In this document: one piece after another, positions 35,028-44,121 of the stretch
Position numbering within the stretch: the stretch's first letter is position 1
Layout: every line of letters starts with the position of its first letter
Translations under genes and position numbers: made by a program
Notes under the pieces: model-generated
The model's input: only the letters and a program-made list of their open reading frames with translations
Databases searched by the model: none
Told to the model about the DNA's origin: nothing
NCBI RefSeq assembly: GCF_009905435.1
Contig: NZ_JAAAMT010000005.1
Span: 62,001 to 126,000, forward strand
Direction: 5' to 3'
Length of the DNA: 64,000 nt
DNA from: Pseudomonas sp. R5(2019)
GTDB lineage: Bacteria; Pseudomonadota; Gammaproteobacteria; Pseudomonadales; Pseudomonadaceae

Positions 35028-35516
35028 ATGAGAACCCAGCACCAAAGCAAACGCGAGCTGGACAAGATCGATCGTAATATCCTGCGGATCCTGCAGGCCG
35101 ATGGGCGTATTTCGTTTACCGAGCTTGGAGAAAAGGTCGGCCTGTCGACCACGCCCTGCACCGAGCGGGTTCGGCGGCTGGAGCGCGAGGGCATCATCAT
35201 GGGCTACAACGCCCGGCTTAATCCGCAGCACCTCAAAGGCAGCCTGCTGGTGTTCGTCGAGATCAGCCTGGACTACAAGTCCGGCGACACCTTTGAAGAA
35301 TTTCGCCGCGCCGTGCTGAAACTGCCGCACGTGCTGGAGTGCCACCTGGTGTCGGGCGACTTCGATTACCTGGTCAAGGCGCGGATTTCCGAGATGGCCT
35401 CGTACCGCAAGCTGTTGGGCGACATCCTGCTCAAGCTGCCGCACGTGCGCGAATCGAAGAGCTACATCGTCATGGAAGAAGTGAAGGAGAGTCTGAACCT
35501 GCCGATTCCGGATTGA
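35028..35516 (+). CDS. lrp: Lrp/AsnC-family regulator (DadR-type Lrp)
   Basis: This 162-aa feast/famine regulator has an HTH at about 14-60 (LDKIDRNILRILQADGRISF then LSTTPCTERVRRLER) and an RAM ligand domain at about 75-150. It is divergent from dadA and is the known activator type for dad genes in Pseudomonas. The ATG at 35028 (MRTQHQSKRELDKID) gives the family N-terminus; the frame is open for 39 codons further upstream without support. Confidence 0.94.
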   Translation: MRTQHQSKRELDKIDRNILRILQADGRISFTELGEKVGLSTTPCTERVRRLEREGIIMGYNARLNPQHLKGSLLVFVEISLDYKSGDTFEEFRRAVLKLPHVLECHLVSGDFDYLVKARISEMASYRKLLGDILLKLPHVRESKSYIVMEEVKESLNLPIPD

Positions 35517-35519
35517 GGT

Positions 35520-35873
35520 TCAGACCAGCACCTGGCGGGTGCTGGCGATGTAGTGATGGACGAGCTTTTCCGCCTGCGGGTCGATCATGACCTCAGGGCC
35601 ACGGCCGCGCGGGCACGGCAAGCGCGGCGTGGTCCCGAACAGCCGGCAGATCAGCGGGCGCTCGTCATACACCGTGCAGCCCTGGGGCCCCAAGTGCACA
35701 CAGTTCAGCTCATCCAGCGCGGCCTCCTGCTCGGCAGCCGTCTTTCTTGGCAAGCGGGCCATTTCTTCTGACGAGGTGGTCACCGGGCCGCAGCAATCGT
35801 GACAGCCTGGGACGCATTCGAATGAAGGAATCTGCTCGCGCAGAAAGCGGATCTTGTGGCTGTTGCAACTCAT
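35520..35873 (-). CDS. YkgJ-family cysteine-cluster protein
   Basis: This 117-aa protein has two clustered cysteine groups, FECVPGCHDCC and CVHLGPQGC...RPLICRLFG, the pattern of the YkgJ (DUF3109-like CxxxCxxCC) family, which is predicted to bind zinc or an iron-sulfur cluster. Function is not established. The ATG at 35873 (MSCNSHKIRFLREQ) matches relatives; an alternative ATG lies 14 codons upstream. It is convergent with lrp. Confidence 0.85.
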   Translation of the reverse strand: MSCNSHKIRFLREQIPSFECVPGCHDCCGPVTTSSEEMARLPRKTAAEQEAALDELNCVHLGPQGCTVYDERPLICRLFGTTPRLPCPRGRGPEVMIDPQAEKLVHHYIASTRQVLV

Positions 35874-35970
35874 GAAAAAGGCCGGGCAGTGATCGATGGG
35901 GGAAGTTTGACGCATGCACGCCCCGTTTAAAAGTTGCGTAGGAGATTCTATGGTTGACTGCTTTTTTTAT

Positions 35971-36058
35971 GTAGGAGCCGAGCTTGCTCGCGATAAGGAC
36001 GCCGCGGTTTTACAGGTATTGCGCGTCATCGTTCATCGCGGGCAAGCCCGGCTCCTAC
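35971..36058. repeat. REP pair
   Basis: GTAGGAGCCGAGCTTGCTCGCGA (35971 onward) and an inverted relative ending GCTCCTAC at 36058 flank a central spacer. It lies in the intergenic region upstream of the FAD oxidoreductase. Confidence 0.75.
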
Positions 36059-36189
36059 ATCTAGATCAAAAGCACCACGCTCAATATCGGCATGAATGGA
36101 GATGGGTGTAGCAGAGCAGCGATTGCCTGTCAGCAGAGGTGCGGCTTATGCTGCGTCAAGTTTTCCACACACCCATCAGGATCCTGCAT

Positions 36190-37500
36190 ATGAACGCCCG
36201 CGTTCAGAAGCCCGCCCCCGCCTCGCACACCGCCTCCTATTACGCTGCCAGCAGTGCTCCGCAACCGGACCACCCGACCTTGCAGGGCGAGGTGAATGCC
36301 GATGTGTGCGTGGTCGGCGGCGGCTTCTCGGGGCTCAATACCGCCATTGAACTGGCCGAGCGCGGCTTCTCGGTGGTGTTGCTTGAATCGAACAGGATCG
36401 GCTGGGGCGCAAGCGGGCGCAACGGCGGGCAGCTGATTCGCGGGGTGGGCCATGGGCTTGATCAGTTTGCGCCTGTCATCGGTACAGAAGGCGTGCGCCA
36501 GCTCAAGTTACTGGGGCTCGAAGCGGTCGAGATTGTCCGCCGAAGGGTTGCGCAGCACGGCATTGACTGCGACCTGACCTGGGGTTACTGCGATTTGGCA
36601 AACAAACCGGCCGATCTGGCTGGCTTTGCCGAAGATGCCGAAGCACTGCGCGACCTGGGCTATCGCCATGAGTTGCGTCTGCTGCAACCTTCAGAGATGC
36701 ATCAAGTGGTGGGCTCGGACCGCTATGTCGGCGGCCTGATCGACATGGGCTCAGGCCATTTGCATCCGCTCAATCTGGCGCTGGGCGAAGCGCGCGTAGC
36801 GGCAGAGCTTGGAGTGAAGCTGTTCGAACAATCAGCCGTCACCCGCATCGACTATGGCCCGCAGGTGCGGGTGCACACCGCCCAGGGTTCGGTGCGCGCC
36901 AACACCCTGGTACTGGCCTGCAATGCCTACCTCAACGACCTGAACCCGGAACTGAGCGGCAAGGTTTTACCGGCGGGCAGCTACATCATCGCCACCGAAC
37001 CGCTCAGCGAAGCGCGCGCGCGGCAGCTGCTGCCGCAGAACATGGCGGTCTGCGACCAGCGAGTAGCGCTCGATTACTATCGCCTGTCAGCGGACCGGCG
37101 GCTGCTGTTTGGCGGCGCTTGCCATTATTCCGGGCGCGATCCGTCGGATATCGCCGCTTACATGCGGCCGAAGATGCTCAAGGTCTTCCCGCAGCTGGCT
37201 GACGTGCGCATCGATTACCAGTGGGGCGGCATGATCGGCATCGGCGCCAACCGCCTGCCGCAAATCGGCCGCCTGAAGGACCAGCCCAATGTGTATTACG
37301 CCCAGGCCTATTCCGGCCATGGCGTGAACGCCACACACCTGGCGGGCCAACTGCTGGCCGAAGCCATCGCCGGCCAGCACAGCACTGGCTTCGATCTGTT
37401 CGCCAAGGTGCCACACATCACCTTCCCCGGCGGCAAACACCTGCGCTCGCCGCTGCTGGCGCTTGGCATGCTCTGGCACCGCCTCAAAGAACTGGTTTAG
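36190..37500 (+). CDS. FAD-dependent oxidoreductase, gamma-glutamylpolyamine oxidase-like
   Basis: This 436-aa DAO-family enzyme resembles PuuB/PauB proteins, which oxidise gamma-glutamylated putrescine or related amines to the aldehyde. The FAD motif VCVVGGGFSGLNTA is at about 36-49 and GWGASGRNGGQ follows. The ATG at 36190 has AGGATCC upstream; an in-frame start 17 codons earlier is less likely. A polyamine role is supported by the aldehyde dehydrogenase (pauC/kauB type), MFS and cupin genes nearby, as in Pseudomonas aeruginosa PA5309-PA5314. Confidence 0.87.
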   Translation: MNARVQKPAPASHTASYYAASSAPQPDHPTLQGEVNADVCVVGGGFSGLNTAIELAERGFSVVLLESNRIGWGASGRNGGQLIRGVGHGLDQFAPVIGTEGVRQLKLLGLEAVEIVRRRVAQHGIDCDLTWGYCDLANKPADLAGFAEDAEALRDLGYRHELRLLQPSEMHQVVGSDRYVGGLIDMGSGHLHPLNLALGEARVAAELGVKLFEQSAVTRIDYGPQVRVHTAQGSVRANTLVLACNAYLNDLNPELSGKVLPAGSYIIATEPLSEARARQLLPQNMAVCDQRVALDYYRLSADRRLLFGGACHYSGRDPSDIAAYMRPKMLKVFPQLADVRIDYQWGGMIGIGANRLPQIGRLKDQPNVYYAQAYSGHGVNATHLAGQLLAEAIAGQHSTGFDLFAKVPHITFPGGKHLRSPLLALGMLWHRLKELV

Positions 37501-37724
37501 CAACGCCAGAACGGCTTGAGCCCCTCTTCACGCGCCTGGGTGGGGCTCAGGCCAATATCGCGCAGCTGATCGCGATCGAGCTCCAGCAATTCACGACGGG
37601 TTCGCCAGCGGTGGTACATCAGGCCCCAGCCTTTCAAGCCGGCGGGCGCGCTGAACACGCAGGGGCCCTGCTGCTCCAGTTCCTGGCTATGTAACCCCAG
37701 TCGCACATCGCTCATGCCGCTCAT
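37497..37724 (-). CDS. DUF1127 small protein
   Basis: This 75-aa protein has the DUF1127 C-terminal signature RRELLELDRDQLRDIGLSPTQAREEGLKPFW, a small arginine-rich motif. Short DUF1127 proteins in other bacteria affect RNA turnover or phosphate and carbon metabolism, but this gene is uncharacterised. The ATG at 37724 follows GAGGAAGAC. It overlaps the convergent oxidoreductase by 4 bp. A MocR remnant lies just behind it. Confidence 0.85.
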   Translation of the reverse strand: MSGMSDVRLGLHSQELEQQGPCVFSAPAGLKGWGLMYHRWRTRRELLELDRDQLRDIGLSPTQAREEGLKPFWRC

Positions 37725-37839
37725 GTCTTCCTCTCCTCGAAGTCGCGTTGACCACGAGGAAAAGCATGCGCCCGGGGCAGAAACCGTTACAGATGCAAAC
37801 AATTTGAAATTGTTCCATACAGATGGATAAATTCGCCGA

Positions 37840-38169
37840 CTGAATCCTGTATTTTTGCCTCAACTGTATGGGTCCAAGGATGTGGTGCAGCTGGGCCGCT
37901 ACTTTCCCGCCGGTACCCGCGCCAGTCGGCCGCAAGGCGGCTTCATGCTGTGGATCGAATTGCCGGAAGGTTTCGATACGCTGCGCCTGAATCGGGCTTT
38001 ACTGGAACAAGGCGTACAGATCGCGGTGGGCAGTATTTTCTCGGCATCAGGCAAATACCGAAATTGCCTGCGCATGAACTTCGCCTCGCAAGTCACCCGT
38101 GAGATCGAGGAAGCCGTGCGCAAGGTCGGGGCCACCGCGACGCAATTGCTCGGCGAACTCGACGGCTGA
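37840..38169 (+). pseudogene. Remnant of a MocR-type (GntR/aminotransferase) regulator
   Basis: Only about 100 C-terminal residues remain: RASRPQGGFMLWIELPEGFD and YRNCLRMNFA are the closing blocks of MocR-family PLP aminotransferase-like domains. The winged-helix DNA-binding domain, the PLP lysine and most of the fold are missing. A stop lies in frame at 37828-37830, and the region upstream is only 115 bp before the DUF1127 start. It is most likely a gene relic left by a large internal deletion. Confidence 0.75.
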
Positions 38170-38233
38170 TGCGGTAACTTTCGAGCTTTCTGAACGGTCG
38201 ATATGTTCAAGCCCTGCGCCAGAGGAAACGCCT

Positions 38234-39775
38234 TTGAGAATCAGTCGGGTCCTGCCAATGCTGCTACTCCTGGCCCTGGTCGGCTGCGCCTCCGTCAACG
38301 TGCCGCGCGAAACCAGTCAGGCGCTGCCAGCCAGCCAGTCGGCGCTGGGGCGCTCGATCCAGGCCGAGGCCGCCCGCCATGAAGACAAGTCCGGCTTTCG
38401 CTTGCTGCCCAACAGCAGCGAAGCCTTCAGGGCCCGAGCGGAGCTGATTCGCAATGCCCAGATCAGCATCGATTTGCAGTACTACATCGTCCACGACGGC
38501 CTGAGCACCCGCGCGCTGGTGCATGAACTGCTGATCGCTGCCGATCGCGGTGTACGCGTGCGTATTCTGCTCGACGACACCGCCAGCGATGGGCTGGAGG
38601 ACGTCATGGCCACCCTCGCCGCCCACCCGAACATCCAGCTGCGGGTCTTCAACCCGCTCCATTTGGGCCGCAGCACAGGGGTGACCCGCACGATGGGCAG
38701 GCTGTTCAACCTGTCGCAGCAACACCGGCGCATGCACAACAAACTCTGGCTGGTGGATAACAGCCTCGCGATCGTCGGCGGGCGAAATCTGGGCGACGCC
38801 TATTTCGATGCCGAATCGAACCTGAACTTCACCGATATCGACCTGCTCAGCGTCGGGCCAGTGGCCGAACAGCTCGGGCACAGTTTCGACCAGTATTGGA
38901 ACAGCGCGCTGAGCCGGCCGATTGGCGATTTCCTGTACCGCCAACCGACGCAACAGGACTTGCTCGAAACCCGAAAGCGCCTTGAGCAATCACTGGCCGA
39001 GGCCAAGGTCCAGCGCAAGGCACTGTATGACCGGCTGATGGCCTATCAGACCAAGCCGCAGCTGAGCGTCTGGCGCCAGGAGCTGATCTGGGCCCACAAC
39101 CAGGCGCTGTGGGACGCCCCAAGCAAGGTGTTGGCGAAGGGCGAACCCGACCCGCACTTGCTGTTGACCACGCAGTTGGAGACGCAACTGCGCACGGTCA
39201 ATCAGGAACTGATCCTGATTTCTGCCTATTTCGTACCCCGTGATGAGGGCCTGCTGTACTTGACCAGCCGCGCCGATGCCGGAGTCGAAATCAGGCTGCT
39301 GACCAATTCACTGGAAGCGACCGATGTGCCGGCCGTCCACGGCGGCTATGCTCCCTACCGCAAAGCGCTGCTCAAGCATGGGGTGCGGCTGTTCGAACTG
39401 CGCCGACAGCCGGGCGCCTCCAGCGGCGGCAGTGCGCCTGGCAGCTCCGATTCCAGCCTGCACAGCAAGGCAATCATCTTCGACCGCCAGAATGCCTTTG
39501 TCGGCTCATTCAATTTCGACCCCCGCTCACTACTCTGGAACACTGAAGTGGGCGTATTGGTCGATAGCCCGGAACTGGCCAGCTATTTACGCGAACTTGC
39601 CCTGGAAGGTATGGCGCCCTCTTTGAGCTATGAGGCCAAGCTGAAGGCAGGCCAGGTGGTCTGGGTGACCGAAGACGATCACCAGCTCCATACCGTGCAA
39701 ACCGAACCGGGCGGTGCCTGGCGACGCTTCAATGCCTGGATCAGCAAGGCCGTGGGCCTTGAGAAGATGCTCTAG
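38234..39775 (+). CDS. Phospholipase D superfamily lipoprotein (cardiolipin synthase C-like)
   Basis: This 513-aa protein has a lipoprotein signal (LPMLLLLALVGC with the lipobox Cys) and two PLD catalytic motifs. The first HKD half site reads HNKLWLVDN...GGRN and the second HSKAIIFD...GSFNFD. ClsC-like enzymes make cardiolipin from phosphatidyl precursors in the envelope. The start is a TTG at 38234 with GAGGAA 8 bases upstream; no ATG gives the lipobox. Stops overlap the convergent MFS gene by 4 bp. Confidence 0.9.
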   Translation: MRISRVLPMLLLLALVGCASVNVPRETSQALPASQSALGRSIQAEAARHEDKSGFRLLPNSSEAFRARAELIRNAQISIDLQYYIVHDGLSTRALVHELLIAADRGVRVRILLDDTASDGLEDVMATLAAHPNIQLRVFNPLHLGRSTGVTRTMGRLFNLSQQHRRMHNKLWLVDNSLAIVGGRNLGDAYFDAESNLNFTDIDLLSVGPVAEQLGHSFDQYWNSALSRPIGDFLYRQPTQQDLLETRKRLEQSLAEAKVQRKALYDRLMAYQTKPQLSVWRQELIWAHNQALWDAPSKVLAKGEPDPHLLLTTQLETQLRTVNQELILISAYFVPRDEGLLYLTSRADAGVEIRLLTNSLEATDVPAVHGGYAPYRKALLKHGVRLFELRRQPGASSGGSAPGSSDSSLHSKAIIFDRQNAFVGSFNFDPRSLLWNTEVGVLVDSPELASYLRELALEGMAPSLSYEAKLKAGQVVWVTEDDHQLHTVQTEPGGAWRRFNAWISKAVGLEKML

Positions 39776-40914
39776 GTCGCAGCCACCACGCCAAAGGCAT
39801 CGCGTCGACGCGCCAGCAACACCAGACCCAGCGCACCCGCGGCCATAAACCAGAGCAAGGCATGGCCGTTGACCCACTGGCTGCCAGCACCAGCCGCCAA
39901 CGGACCGATCAGGCAGCCCACACCCCACAGCTGAGCCACGTGCGCATTGGCACGGACCAGTGCGTCATCGCGAAAGCGCTCGCCAATCAACACCAGCGAC
40001 AAGGTAAACAGCCCACCCGCGCTGGCCCCGAACAGCACCCACAACGGCCAGATCAGTAGCGTGTGCAGCAACAGCGGAATGGCCAGGCTCGACAGCAACA
40101 AGGTAATCGCGCAGCCAAAAAACAGCGTGCGCCGCGACATCCGGTCGGCCAGTGCGCCAATCGGCAGTTGCAACAAGGCATCGCCGACCACGACGGTGCC
40201 GACCATGTACAAGGCGGTTTGCTCGCTGAAGCCCTGCTGCAGGCAGTACACCGGCAACAGCGTCAGAATCATCGCCTCGAACGCTGCAAACAAGGCAATG
40301 GCCCAGGCAATCACCGGCAAGCGACGGCAGAAGCCGGCCAATTCGCTCAAGGTCACGCTACAGGCATCGCTGGCCGGCGCTCCGCCGCGCCCGAGCAGCA
40401 ACACGGGTGATGTCACCAGTAAACCGACGCCGATCCAGAAACCCAGGTCGTCGTCGGCCCCCACGGCCCCCAGCAACAGTGGCCCGGCCAGCTGGCTCAG
40501 GGCATAGCTGCTGCCATACAGCGCTACCAGACGACCACGCCACTGCTCGACCACCAGTTGGTTGATCCAGCTTTCACCCAGAATGAAGACAATGGTCAGG
40601 ATGACCCCGATCAGCAAGCGCAGCACCAGCCAGACCGGGTAACTGGGCAACAGCCCCAGCAAGCCGATGGACAAGGCCCCCGCCCACAGGCACAAGCGCA
40701 TCAATGCCGGCGTGCCGAAGTGCGCGGCCAGTCGGCTCGACACCTTGGCACCGAGCAACACGCCCAGCGCTGGCATGGCCGCCATGACACCAATGGCAAA
40801 CGAGCCATAGCCCCAGCTTTCCAGGCGCAATGACACCAACGGCATGCTGACGCCAAGCGCCAGCCCCACGCTCAAGACAGCGGCCAGCACGGCGAAATAA
40901 GTACCCCAACGCAT
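39772..40914 (-). CDS. MFS transporter (YcaD/UMF-like)
   Basis: This 380-aa protein with 12 predicted helices belongs to the major facilitator superfamily (YFAVLAAVLSVGLALGVSMP first helix; ALADRMSRRTLFFGCA loop typical of MFS). The substrate is unknown. Related proteins lie beside polyamine-type aldehyde dehydrogenases in Pseudomonas, so a metabolite exporter is plausible. The ATG at 40914 has GGAG just upstream. It follows the aldehyde dehydrogenase gene on the same strand after a hairpin. Confidence 0.87.
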   Translation of the reverse strand: MRWGTYFAVLAAVLSVGLALGVSMPLVSLRLESWGYGSFAIGVMAAMPALGVLLGAKVSSRLAAHFGTPALMRLCLWAGALSIGLLGLLPSYPVWLVLRLLIGVILTIVFILGESWINQLVVEQWRGRLVALYGSSYALSQLAGPLLLGAVGADDDLGFWIGVGLLVTSPVLLLGRGGAPASDACSVTLSELAGFCRRLPVIAWAIALFAAFEAMILTLLPVYCLQQGFSEQTALYMVGTVVVGDALLQLPIGALADRMSRRTLFFGCAITLLLSSLAIPLLLHTLLIWPLWVLFGASAGGLFTLSLVLIGERFRDDALVRANAHVAQLWGVGCLIGPLAAGAGSQWVNGHALLWFMAAGALGLVLLARRRDAFGVVAAT

Positions 40915-40947
40915 GTTCACACTCCAGTGAATAAGCCGCTGAAGCAA

Positions 40948-40982
40948 CACAGCCGGGCCTCCCGAAGGAGCGCCCGGCTGTG
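40948..40982. terminator. Hairpin between aldehyde dehydrogenase and MFS genes
   Basis: CACAGCCGGGC (40948-40958) and GCCCGGCTGTG (40972-40982) form an 11-bp stem with a 13-nt loop. It lies 50 bp past the dehydrogenase stop and has no U tract on the minus strand; attenuation is possible. Confidence 0.55.
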
Positions 40983-41031
40983 CGGCAGAATCAAAAGTCC
41001 GGCGCCGCCAGGCTGGCGGTGCCGGCAAGGT

Positions 41032-42525
41032 TTACAGCTTGATCCAGGTCGCTTTCAGCTCGGTGTATTTGTCGAAAGCATGCAGCGACTTGTCACGGCC
41101 GTTGCCCGATTGCTTGAACCCCCCGAACGGCGCGGTCATGTCGCCTCCGTCGTACTGGTTGACCCAGACGCTACCGGCGCGCAGCGCCTTGGCCGTCAGG
41201 TGAGCCTTGGAGATATCCGACGTCCAGATACCCGCAGCCAGACCGTAGGGAGTGTCGTTGGCGATCTCGATCGCTTCCTTGACGCTGTCGAAGGCAATGA
41301 CCGAGAGCACTGGGCCAAAGATTTCTTCCCGGGCGATTTTCATGGCATTGCTGACGCCATCGAAGATGGTCGGTTCCACGTAGGTGCCACCGGTTTCCTG
41401 CAGGGTGCGCTTGCCGCCCGCCAGCAGTTTGGCGCCCTCGCTGTGGCCGGCCTCGATGTAGGACAGCACGGTGTTCATCTGCTGGGTGTCCACCAGCGCA
41501 CCGACGGTGGTGGCTGGGTCCAGTGGGTTGCCCGGCTTCCAGGCCTTGAGGGCTTCGATCACCAGCGGCAGGAACTTGTCCTTGATCGAGCGCTCGACCA
41601 GCAGGCGCGAGCCCGCGGTGCAGACTTCGCCCTGGTTGAAGGCAATGGCGCTGGCAGCGGCCTCGGCAGCCGCTTGCAGGTCCGGTGCGTCGGCAAAGAC
41701 GATGTTCGGGCTCTTGCCGCCGGCTTCCAGCCAGACACGCTTCATGTTCGATTCACCGGCATAGATCATCAGTTGCTTGGCGATCTTGGTGGAGCCGGTG
41801 AACACCAGGGTATCAACGTCCATATGCAAGGCCAGAGCCTTGCCAACGGTGTGGCCATAGCCTGGCAGCACGTTCAGCACACCGGCCGGGATGCCGGCCT
41901 CGATTGCCAACTGGGCGATACGAATCGCCGTCAGTGGGGATTTTTCCGAAGGCTTGAGGATCACCGAGTTACCGGTGGACAACGCCGGGCCGAGCTTCCA
42001 GCAAGACATCAGCAACGGGAAGTTCCACGGCACTATGGCCGCCACCACGCCCACGGCTTCGCGCGTCACCAGGCCGAGCTGGTTATGCGGGGTCGCCGCC
42101 ACTTCATCGTAGATCTTGTCGATCGCCTCGCCGCTCCAGCTCAGCGCCTGGGCTGCGCCCGGCACGTCGATGTTCAGCGAGTCATTGATGGGTTTGCCCA
42201 TGTCCAGGGTTTCGAGCAGTGCCAGTTCCTGTGCGTGCTGACGCAAGAGGCCTGCGAAACGAATCATGGTGGTTTTGCGTTTGGTCGGTGCCAGACGCGA
42301 CCAGGCGCCGGAATTGAAGGTAGCGCGGGCGTTCTCGACGGCGCGCTGGGCGTCGGCGGCATCGCAACTGGCGATTTTCGCCAGGAGGCGGCCGTCAACC
42401 GGGCTGATGCACTCGAATGTCTCGTTCGACACAGCGGCGGTGTATTCACCGTTGATGAAAGCACGGCCTTCGATCTTCAGTTCCCGGGCGCGTTGCTCCC
42501 AGTCCGCACGAGTCAGGGTGGTCAT
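41032..42525 (-). CDS. Aldehyde dehydrogenase (PuuC/KauB-type)
   Basis: This 497-aa NAD(P)-dependent enzyme oxidises aminoaldehydes such as gamma-glutamyl-aminobutyraldehyde or guanidinobutyraldehyde to acids. Motifs are VPWNFPLLMSCWKLGPAL, LEAGGKSPN (Glu) and FNQGEVCTAGSRL (Cys). The ATG at 42525 (MTTLTRADWEQRA) has GAGGAGGAG upstream. The locus matches the kauB (pauC) gene of Pseudomonas aeruginosa. Exact substrate is inferred from family and context. Confidence 0.9.
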   Translation of the reverse strand: MTTLTRADWEQRARELKIEGRAFINGEYTAAVSNETFECISPVDGRLLAKIASCDAADAQRAVENARATFNSGAWSRLAPTKRKTTMIRFAGLLRQHAQELALLETLDMGKPINDSLNIDVPGAAQALSWSGEAIDKIYDEVAATPHNQLGLVTREAVGVVAAIVPWNFPLLMSCWKLGPALSTGNSVILKPSEKSPLTAIRIAQLAIEAGIPAGVLNVLPGYGHTVGKALALHMDVDTLVFTGSTKIAKQLMIYAGESNMKRVWLEAGGKSPNIVFADAPDLQAAAEAAASAIAFNQGEVCTAGSRLLVERSIKDKFLPLVIEALKAWKPGNPLDPATTVGALVDTQQMNTVLSYIEAGHSEGAKLLAGGKRTLQETGGTYVEPTIFDGVSNAMKIAREEIFGPVLSVIAFDSVKEAIEIANDTPYGLAAGIWTSDISKAHLTAKALRAGSVWVNQYDGGDMTAPFGGFKQSGNGRDKSLHAFDKYTELKATWIKL

Positions 42526-42723
42526 ACGAATCTCCTCCTCTTGTTTGATGGCAACGCCGCGAGAGGGTCTCGACGGCGAAGTCGAAAATTCTGCCCGAGC
42601 GAGCATCAGCCAAGGGCACCCGTCACCCTAAACCACCGACCGAGGAATTATCAATATATTTGACATATCCGAAGCAAACGCCTACTCATGTGCGTTTTAT
42701 TAAACAAACCGGGGAGCCAGCGT

Positions 42724-43101
42724 ATGAACATCAATCAGATCATCGATTTCAGCCAAGCCGCCACTCAAGCCGAACGCTATCGTCCGGCTGCGGAAAAAGT
42801 GCTCGCTGGCGACCCGGAACAAACGGTCTTTCACCATTACAGCAGCCCGTGCGGCCAGTTTGGCGCAGGCGTATGGGAAGGTGAAAAAGGCCATTGGACG
42901 GTCAATTACACCGAGCACGAATACTGCGAAATCGTGCAGGGCGTTTCAGTGCTGCGTGACCATGAGGGCAACGCCAAGACCCTGCGCGCCGGTGACCGTT
43001 TTGTAATCCCCGCGGGCTTTCGTGGCACTTGGGAGGTGCTGGAGACCTGCCGCAAGATTTATGTGATGTTCGAGCCAAAGGTCCAGGTGACGGCCGAGTA
43101 A
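42724..43101 (+). CDS. Cupin-domain protein
   Basis: This 125-aa protein is a single cupin barrel (HWTVNYTEHEYCEIVQGVSV and GDRFVIPAGFRGTWEVLE), the usual shape of small metal-binding or sensor proteins that accompany amine oxidation genes. GGGGAG precedes the ATG at 42724. Divergent from the aldehyde dehydrogenase with 198 bp between. No catalytic function is proven. Confidence 0.87.
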   Translation: MNINQIIDFSQAATQAERYRPAAEKVLAGDPEQTVFHHYSSPCGQFGAGVWEGEKGHWTVNYTEHEYCEIVQGVSVLRDHEGNAKTLRAGDRFVIPAGFRGTWEVLETCRKIYVMFEPKVQVTAE

Positions 43102-43261
43102 CTATGTAGCGCAGACCGGACGTATCACCCGGCCTTACGGCGCAGGCCATATGGCGACAAAGGACCTGCGCATAGAACGCCTTAACCTGTGCGTGGATGA
43201 TGACAACGTGGTTGAGCGCATCACCTTCGGTTGATTCACTCAGCGCTTTTTCACCAGGCAC

Positions 43262-43293
43262 AAAAAAGCCCAACCTTGCGGTTGGGCTTTTTT
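43262..43293. terminator. Bidirectional intrinsic terminator
   Basis: AAGCCCAACC-TTGC-GGTTGGGCTT with A tract before and T tract after works on both strands. It ends the rpmB-rpmG transcript on the minus strand and could also stop the cupin transcript. Confidence 0.85.
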
Positions 43294-43339
43294 GTTGGCG
43301 CTCGGCCCCCGAAGGGGCCTCACGCTGAAACCGGATCAA

Positions 43340-43495
43340 TTACTTGATTTTGGCTTCTTTGTAGATCACGTGCTTGCGAACAACCGGATCGAATTTTTTG
43401 ATTTCGATTTTGTCCGGAGTGGTGCGCTTGTTCTTGTCGGTGGTGTAGAAGTGGCCAGTATTGGCAGTCGACACCAGACGGATCAATTCACGCAT
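43340..43495 (-). CDS. rpmG: 50S ribosomal protein L33
   Basis: This 51-aa protein reads [20 protein letters not shown] at the start, ends [11 protein letters not shown], and matches bacterial L33 in full. It is a Zn-independent form lacking the cysteine pairs. Read by hand from the minus strand, as it is too short for most gene calls. It follows rpmB by 11 bp, the conserved order. Confidence 0.96.
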   Translation of the reverse strand: MRELIRLVSTANTGHFYTTDKNKRTTPDKIEIKKFDPVVRKHVIYKEAKIK

Positions 43496-43506
43496 GATTC
43501 TCTCCC

Positions 43507-43743
43507 TTAAACCTTGGCGCCGTTACGGCGAATTTCGGCCAGCACGACATCAATGCCGCGCTTGTCGATGATACGCATACCTTTAGCAGATACGCGCAGA
43601 CGCACGAAACGCTTCTCGGATTCGACCCAGAAGCGGTGATGCTGCAGGTTCGGCAGGAAACGACGACGGGTTTTGTTATTTGCGTGGGAAATGTTATTCC
43701 CGGTTACCGGACCCTTACCGGTAACTTGACAGACTCTCGACAT
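43507..43743 (-). CDS. rpmB: 50S ribosomal protein L28
   Basis: This 78-aa protein begins [20 protein letters not shown] and contains the [19 protein letters not shown] core of L28. It is the first gene of rpmB-rpmG. Strong codon bias and the tight spacing agree with high expression. Confidence 0.97.
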   Translation of the reverse strand: MSRVCQVTGKGPVTGNNISHANNKTRRRFLPNLQHHRFWVESEKRFVRLRVSAKGMRIIDKRGIDVVLAEIRRNGAKV

Positions 43744-44121
43744 GCCTCAGCCCTCTAAAACCACATGCCCAACCCGGCATGGGTTGGCCGCTTAATCTCT
43801 CAGTCAATTTGGCGCCAGGCGCCGCGTTTCTTCAGGGTCTTACCGGATGCACCAACAGGTACACGAACCGGGCCCCTAGAAAAGAGCGCTGCTTTATACC
43901 AGAAAGACCTGCCCGCAACAACACTCGGTGCACTTTGTCTTTCTCCACGGTTGCCGATTCATGGCGCAGGAGCTGCTGCCATGGGGCCGGGAGACAGCGT
44001 GACCACTCGTCGTCGCGTAAGGCAAAATGGGGATGGTCATTTCTGTAACAGATCACTAGGGTAAGGACTTTACCAGACTGCGCCGGCAGATGGACCTTCG
44101 ACCCGCAAAGGAATTTCAACC
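43744..44121. other. Intergenic region between rpmB and the peptide-binding protein gene
   Basis: In these 378 bp no gene is supported. It holds the rpmB promoter and leader in the left half and presumably the start signals of the divergent binding-protein gene in the right half, with AAGGAAT before its ATG. Confidence 0.6.
43893..43921 (-). promoter_or_regulatory. Promoter of rpmB-rpmG
   Basis: On the minus strand TTGTTG (43921-43916), 17 bp, then TATAAA (43898-43893) preceded by TGG, an extended -10. It predicts a leader of about 140 nt before rpmB. Confidence 0.55.
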
